Assembly (NCBI GenBank): GCA_001567255.1
Contig: LNBW01000049.1
Coordinates: 1-32,230 of the forward strand
Direction of reading: 5' to 3'
Length of the DNA: 32,230 nucleotides
Origin: Bacteroidetes bacterium OLB9
Lineage (GTDB): Bacteria > Bacteroidota > Bacteroidia > Chitinophagales > Saprospiraceae
In this document: one piece after another, positions 8,372 to 16,705 of the stretch
How the letters are laid out: each line of letters starts with the position of its first letter
Position numbering within the stretch: the first letter of the stretch is position 1
Program-made: the position numbers and the translations under genes
The notes under the pieces: generated by a model
The model's input: the letters and a program-made list of their open reading frames with translations, nothing else
What the model was told of the DNA's origin: nothing
Databases searched by the model: none

Positions 8372-8417
8372 TCATTAGAAAAAATAATCATATAACAACG
8401 CTCATAATAGTATTTAC

Positions 8418-9992
8418 ATGGCAGAAAAGAATGCTCCACTCAAAGCTGTAAGCAATAAATTTACTATCAATAGAGGTGAAGCCGATTTGGTTTTTGGTAA
8501 AGTACAACCGCAAGCTATTCCGCTTGAGGAAGCAGTACTTGGTGCCATCATGATTGACAAGGATGCATTTCCATCCATCATTGAGATTCTTAAAAAACAG
8601 AGTTTTTATCAGGAAAAGAATCAGGTGATTTTTGAAGTGATGTCTCAACTGTTTGCCAAGTCACAGCCCATTGATTTGCTTACTGTTCATGAAGCGTTGA
8701 AAAAATCAGGGGCGCTTGAATCTATTGGTGGCGTAACTTATTTGACAGAACTGACCAATAAAGTGGGGTCTGCTGCTAATATAGAATTTCATGCCAGGAT
8801 AATAGCCCAGAAATACATCCAGCGGGAGCTCATCAGAGTGAGTACACAAGTGATTCATGAATCTTTTGAAGATACTAAAGATGTACTGGAGTTACTAGAT
8901 GAGGCAGAACGTGGACTTTACGAAATTTCTGATCAGAACCTCAATACAGGCTATCAATCTCTAGCTTCATTAGCCGTAAAAGTCCAAAAGGAAATTGAAG
9001 CAACGAGCCAGAAAGGCACTGAGATGACCGGTGTAACTACAGGATTTAAAGAACTGGACAAACTGATCAATGGATGGCAGCCTTCTGACTTAATTATTAT
9101 GGCAGCGCGTCCCGGTATGGGTAAGACAGCCTTCACCTTATCATTGGCTAAAAATGCAGCTGAGGCAGGCAAAGGAGTGGCTTTCTTTTCGCTAGAAATG
9201 GCCAATACTCAGCTGGTACAGAGATTGATTTCTATGGAAGCCGGTATCAATTCTAGGACACTGAGAAATGGTCAGCTCCAGGATAATGAATGGCCTAAGC
9301 TCCATGCTGCAGTAGATAAATTATCAAAAATACCTATATATATTGATGATACACCGGGTCTTAATATATTTGAACTAAGAGCTAAATGCCGTAGGTTAAA
9401 GCAAAACCACAATATTAGTTTAATTGTGATCGATTATTTGCAATTGATGTCAGGAAGTCCAGGAGGTAAAGGAGGGAATAGAGAACAAGAGATTTCTGCG
9501 ATTTCCAGAGCCTTAAAAGGGCTAGCTAAGGAGTTGAATGTTCCTGTGATTGCCTTATCACAGTTGTCTAGAGCTGTAGAAACACGGTCAAGCAATGAAA
9601 AACGCCCTCAACTTTCTGATTTGCGTGAATCGGGAGCCATCGAGCAGGATGCTGACATTGTGACCTTCATCTATCGTCCTGAATATTATGGCATTAATAA
9701 TGAAGAAGCTGGATTTGGCGAAAATTTGAGTGAAATTATTATCGCTAAGCATAGAAATGGAAGTCTTGATACAGTGAAACTCAGATTTGTTGCCCAATAT
9801 GTACGATTTGAAGATCCAGGTGACATTGGCTTTGAAAATGAAAATTCAGTATTTGATTTTAATCCTGCACATGTGATAACGAAGCGCTCTAGAATGGATA
9901 GTGGTGATGATTTTGCTAATAGCAGTAGTGATGAAGTCAAAGATAATGATCCATTTGGTTTTGGAGACAGTGATGGAGATATCCCTTTCTAA
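8418..9992 (+). CDS. dnaB: Replicative DNA helicase DnaB
   Basis: 524 residues. The N-terminal domain (residues about 25-130, beginning QAIPLEEAVLGAIMIDKDAF) is the DnaB primase- and loader-contacting domain. The C-terminal RecA-like ATPase has Walker A ARPGMGKT (residues 230-237), FFSLEM, Walker B LIVIDYLQLM, and the DnaB motifs ALSQLSRAVE and LSDLRESGAIEQDAD. DnaB is the hexameric ring helicase at the replication fork. The acidic, Asp/Ser-rich C-terminal tail (about 40 residues, ending GFGDSDGDIPF) is typical of Bacteroidota DnaB. It is preceded by AT-rich DNA with DnaA-box-like sites and followed 22 bp later by a pseudouridine-synthase-like gene, probably in one operon. No intein is seen. 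Confidence 0.97.
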   Translation: MAEKNAPLKAVSNKFTINRGEADLVFGKVQPQAIPLEEAVLGAIMIDKDAFPSIIEILKKQSFYQEKNQVIFEVMSQLFAKSQPIDLLTVHEALKKSGALESIGGVTYLTELTNKVGSAANIEFHARIIAQKYIQRELIRVSTQVIHESFEDTKDVLELLDEAERGLYEISDQNLNTGYQSLASLAVKVQKEIEATSQKGTEMTGVTTGFKELDKLINGWQPSDLIIMAARPGMGKTAFTLSLAKNAAEAGKGVAFFSLEMANTQLVQRLISMEAGINSRTLRNGQLQDNEWPKLHAAVDKLSKIPIYIDDTPGLNIFELRAKCRRLKQNHNISLIVIDYLQLMSGSPGGKGGNREQEISAISRALKGLAKELNVPVIALSQLSRAVETRSSNEKRPQLSDLRESGAIEQDADIVTFIYRPEYYGINNEEAGFGENLSEIIIAKHRNGSLDTVKLRFVAQYVRFEDPGDIGFENENSVFDFNPAHVITKRSRMDSGDDFANSSSDEVKDNDPFGFGDSDGDIPF

Positions 9993-10014
9993 TTCATTAA
10001 ATCAATGATTGTAA

Positions 10015-10737
10015 ATGTCAACTCCTGAAGGAAAAATCAGGTTAAATAAATACCTTGCCTTGGCAGGCCTAGGTGGTCGTAATGCAACAACTATGATGAT
10101 TAAATCCGGTGCTGTTGAGGTGAATGGAGAGAAGGTGTTGCTTCCTTATCATGAAGTAAGTCCGAAAGATCGGGTCACCTATAACGGAAAACCTGTGACA
10201 ACAATAAAAAAGGAGGCGTATGTGGTCATCAATAAATCTTCTAAATCTCCTGTATTTGAAACTGAAGGTTCAAAGCGGCCTTCGCTTCAATTTCTGGCCA
10301 AAAGATGGTGTAATGACACACTGAGGCCTTTGGGCAATCCTGATGATGTAACCTCTGGTTTAGTTATAATGACGAGTGATGAAAAACTAGTAGAGAAGAT
10401 TGCAAAAGCGGGACATCAGATTAAAATGGTATTTGAAGTGACGTTGTCACAGCCTTTGACACAAGAGGATCTCCTGCGACTTTTGAATCAGACAGTGCGA
10501 CCTGGTGTCCGTATCATGGGAATCTCTCATATTAATAAAGAAGATAAAGTCAAAGTAGGAATGGAAATGCTAGGTGGCTCGTATGGAGATGTTTTCAAAT
10601 TGTTTGATAGTGTCGGCTACAATTTACTCAAAGTTGATTGTACATTTTTAGGTGGTATTACTAAAAAAGATCTTAAAAGAGGATGGGGCAGACTATTGAC
10701 GGAAAAGGAAATTGTCTTTATTAAGCACTTCAGTTAA
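10015..10737 (+). CDS. RsuA/RluB-family pseudouridine synthase relative with altered catalytic motif
   Basis: 240 residues with an N-terminal S4 RNA-binding domain (residues about 7-60: IRLNKYLALAGLGGRNATTM, then GAVEVNGEKV) and a C-terminal domain laid out like RsuA/RluB/RluE/RluF enzymes, which isomerise uridines in rRNA. The usual GRLDxxTSGL motif appears as GNPDDVTSGL. The aspartate in the catalytic position (D110) and TSGL are kept, but the Arg-Leu before it is replaced by Asn-Pro. The later motif, normally like EGRNRQVRRMF, is LGGSYGDVFKLF. Activity is therefore uncertain, and it may be a non-catalytic rRNA-binding relative. It follows dnaB by 22 bp and is convergent with the MerR gene 16 bp away. 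Confidence 0.82.
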   Translation: MSTPEGKIRLNKYLALAGLGGRNATTMMIKSGAVEVNGEKVLLPYHEVSPKDRVTYNGKPVTTIKKEAYVVINKSSKSPVFETEGSKRPSLQFLAKRWCNDTLRPLGNPDDVTSGLVIMTSDEKLVEKIAKAGHQIKMVFEVTLSQPLTQEDLLRLLNQTVRPGVRIMGISHINKEDKVKVGMEMLGGSYGDVFKLFDSVGYNLLKVDCTFLGGITKKDLKRGWGRLLTEKEIVFIKHFS

Positions 10738-10753
10738 TACTGGAATGTATCAT

Positions 10754-11083
10754 TCACAATTGATCACGTAAATCAACAATTTTGTTTCGTAGCGACTTCA
10801 ATTGCTTTAGTAAATATTCGTGTTCTTTTCTATCGGTTTTCATTTCAGTTAATTCCCTCCGAGCTCCTTCTATGGTAAATCCTTTTTCTTTGACTAAGTG
10901 ATAAATTTCCTGTAGGGTATTAATATCTTTTACTGTAAACTTACGCTCACCTTTACTATTTTTTGCAGGCTTAATTTGAGTAAATTCTGTTTCCCAATAT
11001 CTGATGACGGAAGGAGCCACGTCAAACATTTCAGCAACTTCTCCAATCGCATAGTAAAGTTTAGTGAGTTCAGGTAACTGCAT
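10754..11083 (-). CDS. MerR-type helix-turn-helix transcriptional regulator
   Basis: 109 residues. Residues about 10-75 form a MerR winged HTH: YYAIGEVAEMFDVAPSVIRY is the HTH, followed by WETEF and the recognition segment, then LQEIYHLVKEKGFTIEGARR. The remaining residues form a short basic coiled coil (LLKQLKSLRNKIVDLRDQL), which would dimerise the protein. No cysteine-rich or other effector-binding domain is present, so this is a minimal DNA-binding member of the type widespread in Bacteroidota. It lies on the minus strand 101 bp downstream of coaE, and its target is unknown. Confidence 0.88.
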   Translation of the reverse strand: MQLPELTKLYYAIGEVAEMFDVAPSVIRYWETEFTQIKPAKNSKGERKFTVKDINTLQEIYHLVKEKGFTIEGARRELTEMKTDRKEHEYLLKQLKSLRNKIVDLRDQL

Positions 11084-11184
11084 TATTTTTTAGCAACTAA
11101 TCTGTTAAATAACAAATCAAAAGGAATTAAAGTTTCTGAGAAATAGTGTTTTATGTCTCCACTGTGCAATGAATGGAGGAAAGA

Positions 11185-11781
11185 TTAACGCTTTATCAAT
11201 TTCTGGTGAATAGCCCATACTTGTGGAATGAGCGAGGTTTCGCCATCATTGACAATCACATATTTTGCATATTTTACCTTTTCTTCCTCGGGCATTTGGT
11301 TGTCTATTTTTCTTTTCACCTGATCATAGGTTTGCCGGTCTCTTTGCATCACTCTGGATATTCTGATATTTTCAGGACATGTGACCACAATGATATCATC
11401 CAGTATTTTAAATGAGCCGGATTCTACCATTAAAGCAGCCTCCTTGATGACATAGGGCACTTGATGGTCATGTTGATGCATCTCAGTCCATCTTAATGAG
11501 TCGTTGATGACAGCTGGGTGGATTATGCCATTCAGTTGTTGCAATTTTTCTTTGTTTGAAAATATTATTGATGATATATAGTCTCTGTTGGGCTTGCCAT
11601 TAGAGTAAAAAGCTTCATCACCTAGCAATTCTTTCATTTGCTTCTTGACATGTTTATCTTTTATCATAATGTTTTTTGCAGCGGTATCTGCATCATACAC
11701 AGGGATGCCCATAGCACTGAAAATGCGACTTACTGTCGTTTTGCCGGAACCGATTCCACCCGTTAAGCCTATTTTTTTCAT
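11185..11781 (-). CDS. coaE: Dephospho-CoA kinase
   Basis: 198 residues, the standard length. The P-loop is at the N-terminus (KKIGLTGGIGSGKTTVSRIF). GIPVYDADTAAK carries the conserved Asp of the substrate site, and IIHPAVINDSLRW, VIKEAALMVESG and VVTCPENIRISRVMQRD (lid region) follow in family order. CoaE phosphorylates the 3'-hydroxyl of dephospho-CoA with ATP, the last step in CoA synthesis, in the cytoplasm. It is the third gene of a minus-strand operon behind the penicillin acylase family gene and a small membrane protein, with an 11-bp gap to the latter. Confidence 0.96.
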   Translation of the reverse strand: MKKIGLTGGIGSGKTTVSRIFSAMGIPVYDADTAAKNIMIKDKHVKKQMKELLGDEAFYSNGKPNRDYISSIIFSNKEKLQQLNGIIHPAVINDSLRWTEMHQHDHQVPYVIKEAALMVESGSFKILDDIIVVTCPENIRISRVMQRDRQTYDQVKRKIDNQMPEEEKVKYAKYVIVNDGETSLIPQVWAIHQKLIKR

Positions 11782-11792
11782 GAGGATATAAT

Positions 11793-12143
11793 TTATTTTT
11801 GATTAGAAAAAATTCTTGTCCAGTTACCTAACAATCCCGCCATTCCGGCAGGAATTCCTCCGATTAATCCTGTTAGAAAGAAAACGGATGAAGTAGGCAT
11901 ATCTCCTAAAATTTTACTCAAAATTGAAGACATCGGTATGTCAAAATTACTGTCAGCAAAATAGGATTTGATGAGCCATACCCCAAATACTGCTAGTAGC
12001 GATGCAGTAAAAGCGGTAAAATGTCCTGGTTTGAAGAAATAGCAGACTATGAATGCTACAACACCGGATATCCACCAGGGTAAAAACATTGAAAATAAAT
12101 AAGTTAGAATAGCTATAATTAAAATTAAAATCAATGGTTTCAT
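11793..12143 (-). CDS. Small four-helix membrane protein of unknown function
   Basis: 116 residues, almost wholly hydrophobic, with helices near residues 2-20, 23-41, 46-60 and 85-105. Glycines are frequent near the end (FLTGLIGGIPAGMAGLLGNW). I do not recognise the family. Its ATG overlaps the stop of the acylase gene by four bases (ATGA), which indicates translational coupling, and it ends 11 bp before coaE. The tight packing supports a real gene. Confidence 0.8.
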   Translation of the reverse strand: MKPLILILIIAILTYLFSMFLPWWISGVVAFIVCYFFKPGHFTAFTASLLAVFGVWLIKSYFADSNFDIPMSSILSKILGDMPTSSVFFLTGLIGGIPAGMAGLLGNWTRIFSNQK

Positions 12144-14569
12144 TTTTCTGGATTAAGTTGAATGATAGAATGAGCACTTTTGTGTAGATCAGTAGCCGTA
12201 GCATCAATATTGAGGGAGTGATAATTGCCATTGAGCCAGTCTGCGATCATATTTTTATAATATTTACTGGCAGGATTTCCTGACTGTCCGCCGGGATACA
12301 CACCCATACCTTTGGGTTTGTCTTCGAGACTGATGACCATTCTCCAGCTGGGTCCAAAGCCGATGGCAGTAGCATTAATCGCATCGGCACATCCATCAGC
12401 AGGTATATTCATCTCAGACAATGCTGGCAATCTCGTCACATGAAATATGTTGAGAGGTTTGTATTGACCCCAGGTAACTTTATCACTTTTTGAGATTTGA
12501 TTCGCTACATCCTGAAGTGTATATGTGATAGCCCTCAAAACGATGTCTTGCGCATTTTCTGATTTAGGTGTGCTTTTGATGTCGAAGAAAGCATTGGTGG
12601 GATCATTTTCTATCAATTCTAGCAGTCGCCAATCATCAGGATATTTTACATCCATTTCTTTTCGTAGGAGATTTATCTCATCCCAAGTGATGGCATGGAG
12701 GGTATCAACAAATTTTTCTAAAATGATGGGTTCGACTTTGTCAGCTTTGTACGAAAAATCCCACGTAGTTAATTTACTGTATAAATCACGCAAATCAACG
12801 TGGATATCATCACTTTGAATAGTGTTTTTTAGCATCGACACAAATTGTGCAGCCTTCAGTGAAACATCATTGTACTGCATCTTTTTCATGTCCTCAGGTG
12901 ATGCTTTACTGATCTCACTGAGTTTTTGGTTGATGCTTGCATTTCTATATCGTTCAAATTTTCCATTATAATAATAAGGATAGGTTTTGTCTGCACTGAC
13001 TTGATTGGCGGATGATATAAAACCTCTTTCAGGATTTCGGATCTGTGGATTTTGATCTCTAGGTATCCAATCCTGCCAGTTGTTTTTGGAGTTATTTCCT
13101 TCTTCTACAAACCTACCGTCTTCATTACGTTTAGCCGGAAATCTTCCATTGACCCTCATACCAATATCTCCATCTTTTGAGGCTGCACCAAAGTTCTGTG
13201 CAGGACTAATAAAACGAGCAGTACTTGCCAGATATTCATCATAATTTTTGCAAGTCATTGCATCTATGAACGTGTTAAATTCGTCTGTATCAGGGACATC
13301 ATGACATATCCACCTCATAGCCAGATCCATGCTGCCATCGTCCGAAGTATGGTAAATGGGTCCCCAATAAGTGTATTTTATTGTATCGATTAAGGATTTT
13401 TGACCTTTAATCTTGATTTCTTCATATCTAAGAGTGACATCCTGCTCTTTTCCGTCAAGCATATATTTCGTCCTTTCTTTATTTGCCCAATCAATTCTGA
13501 ATAAGTCTTCCACATCTTGACTGACATTGGTTTCACCCCAGGCTATATACTCATTAAAACCAATCATGATGCCCGGAAATCCCGGAAAGGATACTCCATA
13601 AGCATTGAATTCTGGTGTGCGTAAATGTGCTTCAATCCAGATGGAAGGTAGAGTTAATGAAAGATGTGGATCGTTGCAAAAGATAGGTTTGCCTGTAGTA
13701 GTTTTACTACCACTTAAGCCCCATGAATTGCTACCTACTCCTTTCGCACGACCTTCATAATAAGTTTTTAAAATAGGTTTGTCCAGGAAACCGGATGTAT
13801 CCTGAAAGCTACCATACAAAGTGTCAAACTGATAAGGGCGCTCAGTAGGAATGACTGCATTTTCAATATTTTGATGAATGGGATATAGGAACTCAAATGT
13901 TTCCTTTCCTAATATGTTAACAAGATTTGTCGAGGAGATGTCTTCGTTGCGTCCGGCCAGAGTAAGTGACATTTGCTTGAAGATCAGAGCGGTTTTCAGT
14001 GGAGTCCATTCTTCAGGATGGATATTAAATAATTTATATTCCACAGGATAATCTTTAGGATGCAGGCTTTTGATGTAGGTATTGATTCCATCAATATACC
14101 TGAGTAGTCGGTCATAATTAGGCTGATTTTCCCATCCTTTTACTGCATTTTCAGCCGCATACTTCATTCCTCTACGTCTGCGATCTCGGTCCAGATTTAA
14201 AGTTTTGGGACCGATGAAAGAAGACAATTCTCCTGCTGCGAGTTTGGAGAGAAATTCCATTTGAAATAAACGATTTTGGGCATCTGTGTAACCTTGTGCA
14301 AAAAGTGCATCTTCCATATTTTGGGCAAAAATATGAGGAATGTGGTGCTCATCATACATTATTTCTACTTTATCTTTGAGCCCGTTGATATGAAGGTCAA
14401 ACGATGCATGCTCTGATCTTGTATCAGATGTCCACGCACCTGAAAAGGGACTCATAAATTTGCCCAAAGGCGGTATGGGATCAGAAGTGAACTGAATATT
14501 CCCATTGAGAAAAAGGTAAAGTAATAATGTAATTCCGAAAGTGATAAGATAAAGTAACTTTTGCAGCAT
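12140..14569 (-). CDS. Penicillin acylase family protein (Ntn hydrolase)
   Basis: 809 residues beginning with a hydrophobic anchor or signal (LLYLITFGITLLLYLFLNG), so the enzyme is exported or membrane-tethered. The alpha region (residues about 68-270; EIMYDEHHIPHIFAQNMEDA, then GYTDAQNRLFQME) leads to the autoprocessing site GSNSW, where Ser280 would become the N-terminal nucleophile of the beta chain. PIFCNDPHLSLTLPSIWIEA and FPGFPGIMIGFNEYIAWGET follow as in the family. The C-terminal part has YPGGQSGNPASKYY. Members hydrolyse amides such as penicillins, N-acyl-homoserine lactones or acylated amino acids; the substrate is not predictable here. It is the first gene of an operon with a small membrane protein and coaE. 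Confidence 0.93.
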   Translation of the reverse strand: MLQKLLYLITFGITLLLYLFLNGNIQFTSDPIPPLGKFMSPFSGAWTSDTRSEHASFDLHINGLKDKVEIMYDEHHIPHIFAQNMEDALFAQGYTDAQNRLFQMEFLSKLAAGELSSFIGPKTLNLDRDRRRRGMKYAAENAVKGWENQPNYDRLLRYIDGINTYIKSLHPKDYPVEYKLFNIHPEEWTPLKTALIFKQMSLTLAGRNEDISSTNLVNILGKETFEFLYPIHQNIENAVIPTERPYQFDTLYGSFQDTSGFLDKPILKTYYEGRAKGVGSNSWGLSGSKTTTGKPIFCNDPHLSLTLPSIWIEAHLRTPEFNAYGVSFPGFPGIMIGFNEYIAWGETNVSQDVEDLFRIDWANKERTKYMLDGKEQDVTLRYEEIKIKGQKSLIDTIKYTYWGPIYHTSDDGSMDLAMRWICHDVPDTDEFNTFIDAMTCKNYDEYLASTARFISPAQNFGAASKDGDIGMRVNGRFPAKRNEDGRFVEEGNNSKNNWQDWIPRDQNPQIRNPERGFISSANQVSADKTYPYYYNGKFERYRNASINQKLSEISKASPEDMKKMQYNDVSLKAAQFVSMLKNTIQSDDIHVDLRDLYSKLTTWDFSYKADKVEPIILEKFVDTLHAITWDEINLLRKEMDVKYPDDWRLLELIENDPTNAFFDIKSTPKSENAQDIVLRAITYTLQDVANQISKSDKVTWGQYKPLNIFHVTRLPALSEMNIPADGCADAINATAIGFGPSWRMVISLEDKPKGMGVYPGGQSGNPASKYYKNMIADWLNGNYHSLNIDATATDLHKSAHSIIQLNPEK

Positions 14570-14651
14570 GGACTATTTTATTTAATTCAGTAAAATTCGG
14601 TATCAGTAATATGAAATAGTGGATTATACGTGATTCAAACTATTTATATGA

Positions 14652-14659
14652 CAAAGATA
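14652..14659 (-). promoter_or_regulatory. Putative -7 promoter element for the acylase operon
   Basis: The minus strand reads TATCTTTG (TAnnTTTG) about 82 bp before the acylase ATG, within the 272-bp divergent gap to the superoxide dismutase gene. There is no clear -33 partner, so this is weak. Confidence 0.3.
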
Positions 14660-14841
14660 GAATATTTTTTAGAATTCTTAGCTCAGTATGAACGTAGCTA
14701 ATCAGAATAGAATGATTTTGAAATTTGTTGAAAGTGAAATATTGACTTATATAATTTTATAATCTATAGAAAATCCTGCCATGTAAAGTCAAACATAATT
14801 AAAGTTTTGATTGTTAATAGAAATAAAAATTGAACATTATC

Positions 14842-15867
14842 ATGAAGAGTTTTAAATTTTCGGCCTTAGTGGTTTTAATCTTGATCGGCACTGGGCTTTC
14901 TGTTATTGCACAACCTTTTTATTTGCCCAAGTTGAATTATGGGTATGATGCCCTGGAACCATATATTGATGCCCAGACTATGGAAATTCATTATTCAAAA
15001 CACCATCTAGGGTATGTTAATAATTTAAATAAAGCTATCAAAGGTACAAGAGCTGAGAACCTAAGCATTGAAGAGATTATGGTATATGCAGGTAGAAGAG
15101 GTGATGCTGTAAGAAATAATAGCGGAGGACATTACAACCACTCATTGTTCTGGTCGATACTTTCTCCTAATGCAGCCAAATTTCCTTCCGGCATGCTAGA
15201 TGATGCTATCAATATGAACTTTTCATCATTGGATAGTCTTAAGAGATTATTGAATTCTGGCGCAGCTACCCGATTTGGTTCAGGATGGGTATGGTTATAT
15301 GTTACGCCAGAGAAAAAGTTGGCGGTGTGTTCCACCCCTAACCAAGATAATCCTATTATGGATGTAGCCGGTAAAAACCGAGGTATTCCGATTTTAGGGA
15401 TCGATGTATGGGAACATGCTTACTATCTAAAGTATCAAAATAAAAGAGGTGACTACCTCAATGCAATATGGAATGTGCTAGACTGGAATGCTGTAGGTAA
15501 GAGATATGAAGCAGCTTTAAATGATCCATTCCTCAAAGTGATAGAGAAAGATGCATGGCAGGAATTGAAAGATTTTCATATGGTTATGGCACAAACGTTC
15601 CACCCTATGGAAGACGGTAATTTCCAGCCTATTCGTACAAGATCAGCAGAAATGGTTGAAAAGGCTAAATTATTGGCAAAGGCACCAGTACCTACTTCAT
15701 TCAGATCACCTGAGATAACTAAAGCTATCAACGATCTAGTAGAAGGATCAGAAATGCTAGATAAGTTGGTAAAGAAAGGTGCAAAAGATAGTAAGATTTT
15801 GAAGAGCCTGTCAGGATTGCATGATACATTCCATGTGATTCAGGGGCTCTGCAGTGACGAACATTAA
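14842..15867 (+). CDS. Secreted Mn/Fe superoxide dismutase with an extra C-terminal domain
   Basis: 341 residues from the ATG at 14842; an in-frame TTG at 14830 is less likely because the ATG begins a clean signal peptide (MKSFKFSALVVLILIGTGLS, cleavage near AQ at 23-24). Residues about 26-225 are a full iron/manganese superoxide dismutase with metal ligands H50, H100, D188 and H192 (DVWEHAYY) and the active-site tyrosine Y58. GGHYNHSLFW together with NQDNP fits the Mn-type or cambialistic pattern. The enzyme converts superoxide to peroxide and oxygen, here outside the cytoplasm. Residues about 230-341 are extra: a mostly helical, His/Met-containing module (FHMVMAQTFHPMEDGNFQP, then LHDTFHVIQGLC) that I do not recognise. 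The methyltransferase gene follows 15 bp later. Confidence 0.92.
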   Translation: MKSFKFSALVVLILIGTGLSVIAQPFYLPKLNYGYDALEPYIDAQTMEIHYSKHHLGYVNNLNKAIKGTRAENLSIEEIMVYAGRRGDAVRNNSGGHYNHSLFWSILSPNAAKFPSGMLDDAINMNFSSLDSLKRLLNSGAATRFGSGWVWLYVTPEKKLAVCSTPNQDNPIMDVAGKNRGIPILGIDVWEHAYYLKYQNKRGDYLNAIWNVLDWNAVGKRYEAALNDPFLKVIEKDAWQELKDFHMVMAQTFHPMEDGNFQPIRTRSAEMVEKAKLLAKAPVPTSFRSPEITKAINDLVEGSEMLDKLVKKGAKDSKILKSLSGLHDTFHVIQGLCSDEH

Positions 15868-15882
15868 GGCTCGCCCCAGATA

Positions 15883-16674
15883 ATGAGTGATTATATTGAC
15901 ATCAATCGTAAGATGTGGAATGATAGAGTAGATCTTCACTATCATTCTGCATTTTATGGTGTCGATGATTTCCTATCGGGAAAATCCTCTTTAAAGGATA
16001 TCGAAATTCGATTGCTTGGAGATCTATTAGGTTTACATGTTTTGCATCTTCAGTGTCATTTTGGTATGGATACACTTTCTCTGGCTAGGATGGGAGCTAT
16101 GGTTACAGGTGTTGATTTTTCAGACAAAGCCATCGATACTGCTGTAAATCTTTCTAGGGCATCTAACCTTGAAGCTGAATTTATTTGTTCAGATATTTAT
16201 AAGTTGTCGGAAGTAATCGACAAACAATTTGATGTGGTGTTCACAAGCTATGGGACTATAGGTTGGCTACCTGATTTGAATCGATGGGCTGATGTTGTTG
16301 CTTCCTGCCTTAAACCTGGCGGACGATTCATTATGGTAGAATTCCACCCTGTGATTTGGATGTTTGATGACCGTTTTCAGCGGATTGAATACAGTTATTT
16401 TAATACCGGTCCTATCATCGAAACAACCCAGGGTAGTTATGCTGATAGAAATGCAAAGCTAGAAAGCATTAGTTATGGTTGGAATCATAGTACAGCTGAA
16501 GTACTCAATGCACTCATCAGATCAGGCTTGCAGATTAGATCATTTGAAGAGTACGATTACAGCCCTTACAAGGTTCCAGAGGTAAGTGTTGAAACAGATG
16601 AAGGTAAATTTATGATTCCTGGGCATGAACATCAAATTCCCATGATATTTTCACTGGAAGCAATAAGAACGTAA
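15883..16674 (+). CDS. Class I SAM-dependent methyltransferase
   Basis: 263 residues with a Rossmann-type SAM-binding core. Motif I is the variant VLHLQCHFGMDTLSLARMGA, followed by VTGVDFSDKAI (acidic residue contacting SAM ribose), a motif II/III region with FDVVFTSYGTIGWLPDLNRW and LKPGGRFIMVEFHPV. The second half (residues about 165-263) probably forms the substrate pocket. The target is unknown; relatives are generally annotated only as methyltransferases. The gene is 15 bp after the superoxide dismutase gene in the same direction, so the pair is probably one transcript, but I see no clear functional link. Confidence 0.88.
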   Translation: MSDYIDINRKMWNDRVDLHYHSAFYGVDDFLSGKSSLKDIEIRLLGDLLGLHVLHLQCHFGMDTLSLARMGAMVTGVDFSDKAIDTAVNLSRASNLEAEFICSDIYKLSEVIDKQFDVVFTSYGTIGWLPDLNRWADVVASCLKPGGRFIMVEFHPVIWMFDDRFQRIEYSYFNTGPIIETTQGSYADRNAKLESISYGWNHSTAEVLNALIRSGLQIRSFEEYDYSPYKVPEVSVETDEGKFMIPGHEHQIPMIFSLEAIRT

Positions 16675-16693
16675 TATATATATTAAAATAAAC

Positions 16694-16701
16694 TACTTTT
16701 G
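16694..16701 (+). promoter_or_regulatory. Putative -7 promoter element for the 16706 gene (near-leaderless)
   Basis: TACTTTTG matches TAnnTTTG and ends four bases before the ATG at 16706, the same spacing as at recR. Transcription would start next to the start codon. A 14-bp palindrome (TAATATATATATTA, 16672-16685) lies just upstream. No -33 TTTG is found at the usual distance. Confidence 0.45.
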
Positions 16702-16705
16702 CACC

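Larger units (their letters stand above)
7935..8417. other. 483-bp AT-rich gene-free region, candidate replication origin
   Basis: No plausible gene is present. The left part (about 7980-8200) is extremely AT-rich with many TATAT runs. The right part holds the DnaA-box-like sites listed separately and the probable dnaB promoter. AT-rich DNA beside DnaA boxes is the layout of a bacterial origin, but it could equally be a DnaA-regulated dnaB promoter. The assignment is inference. Confidence 0.4.
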
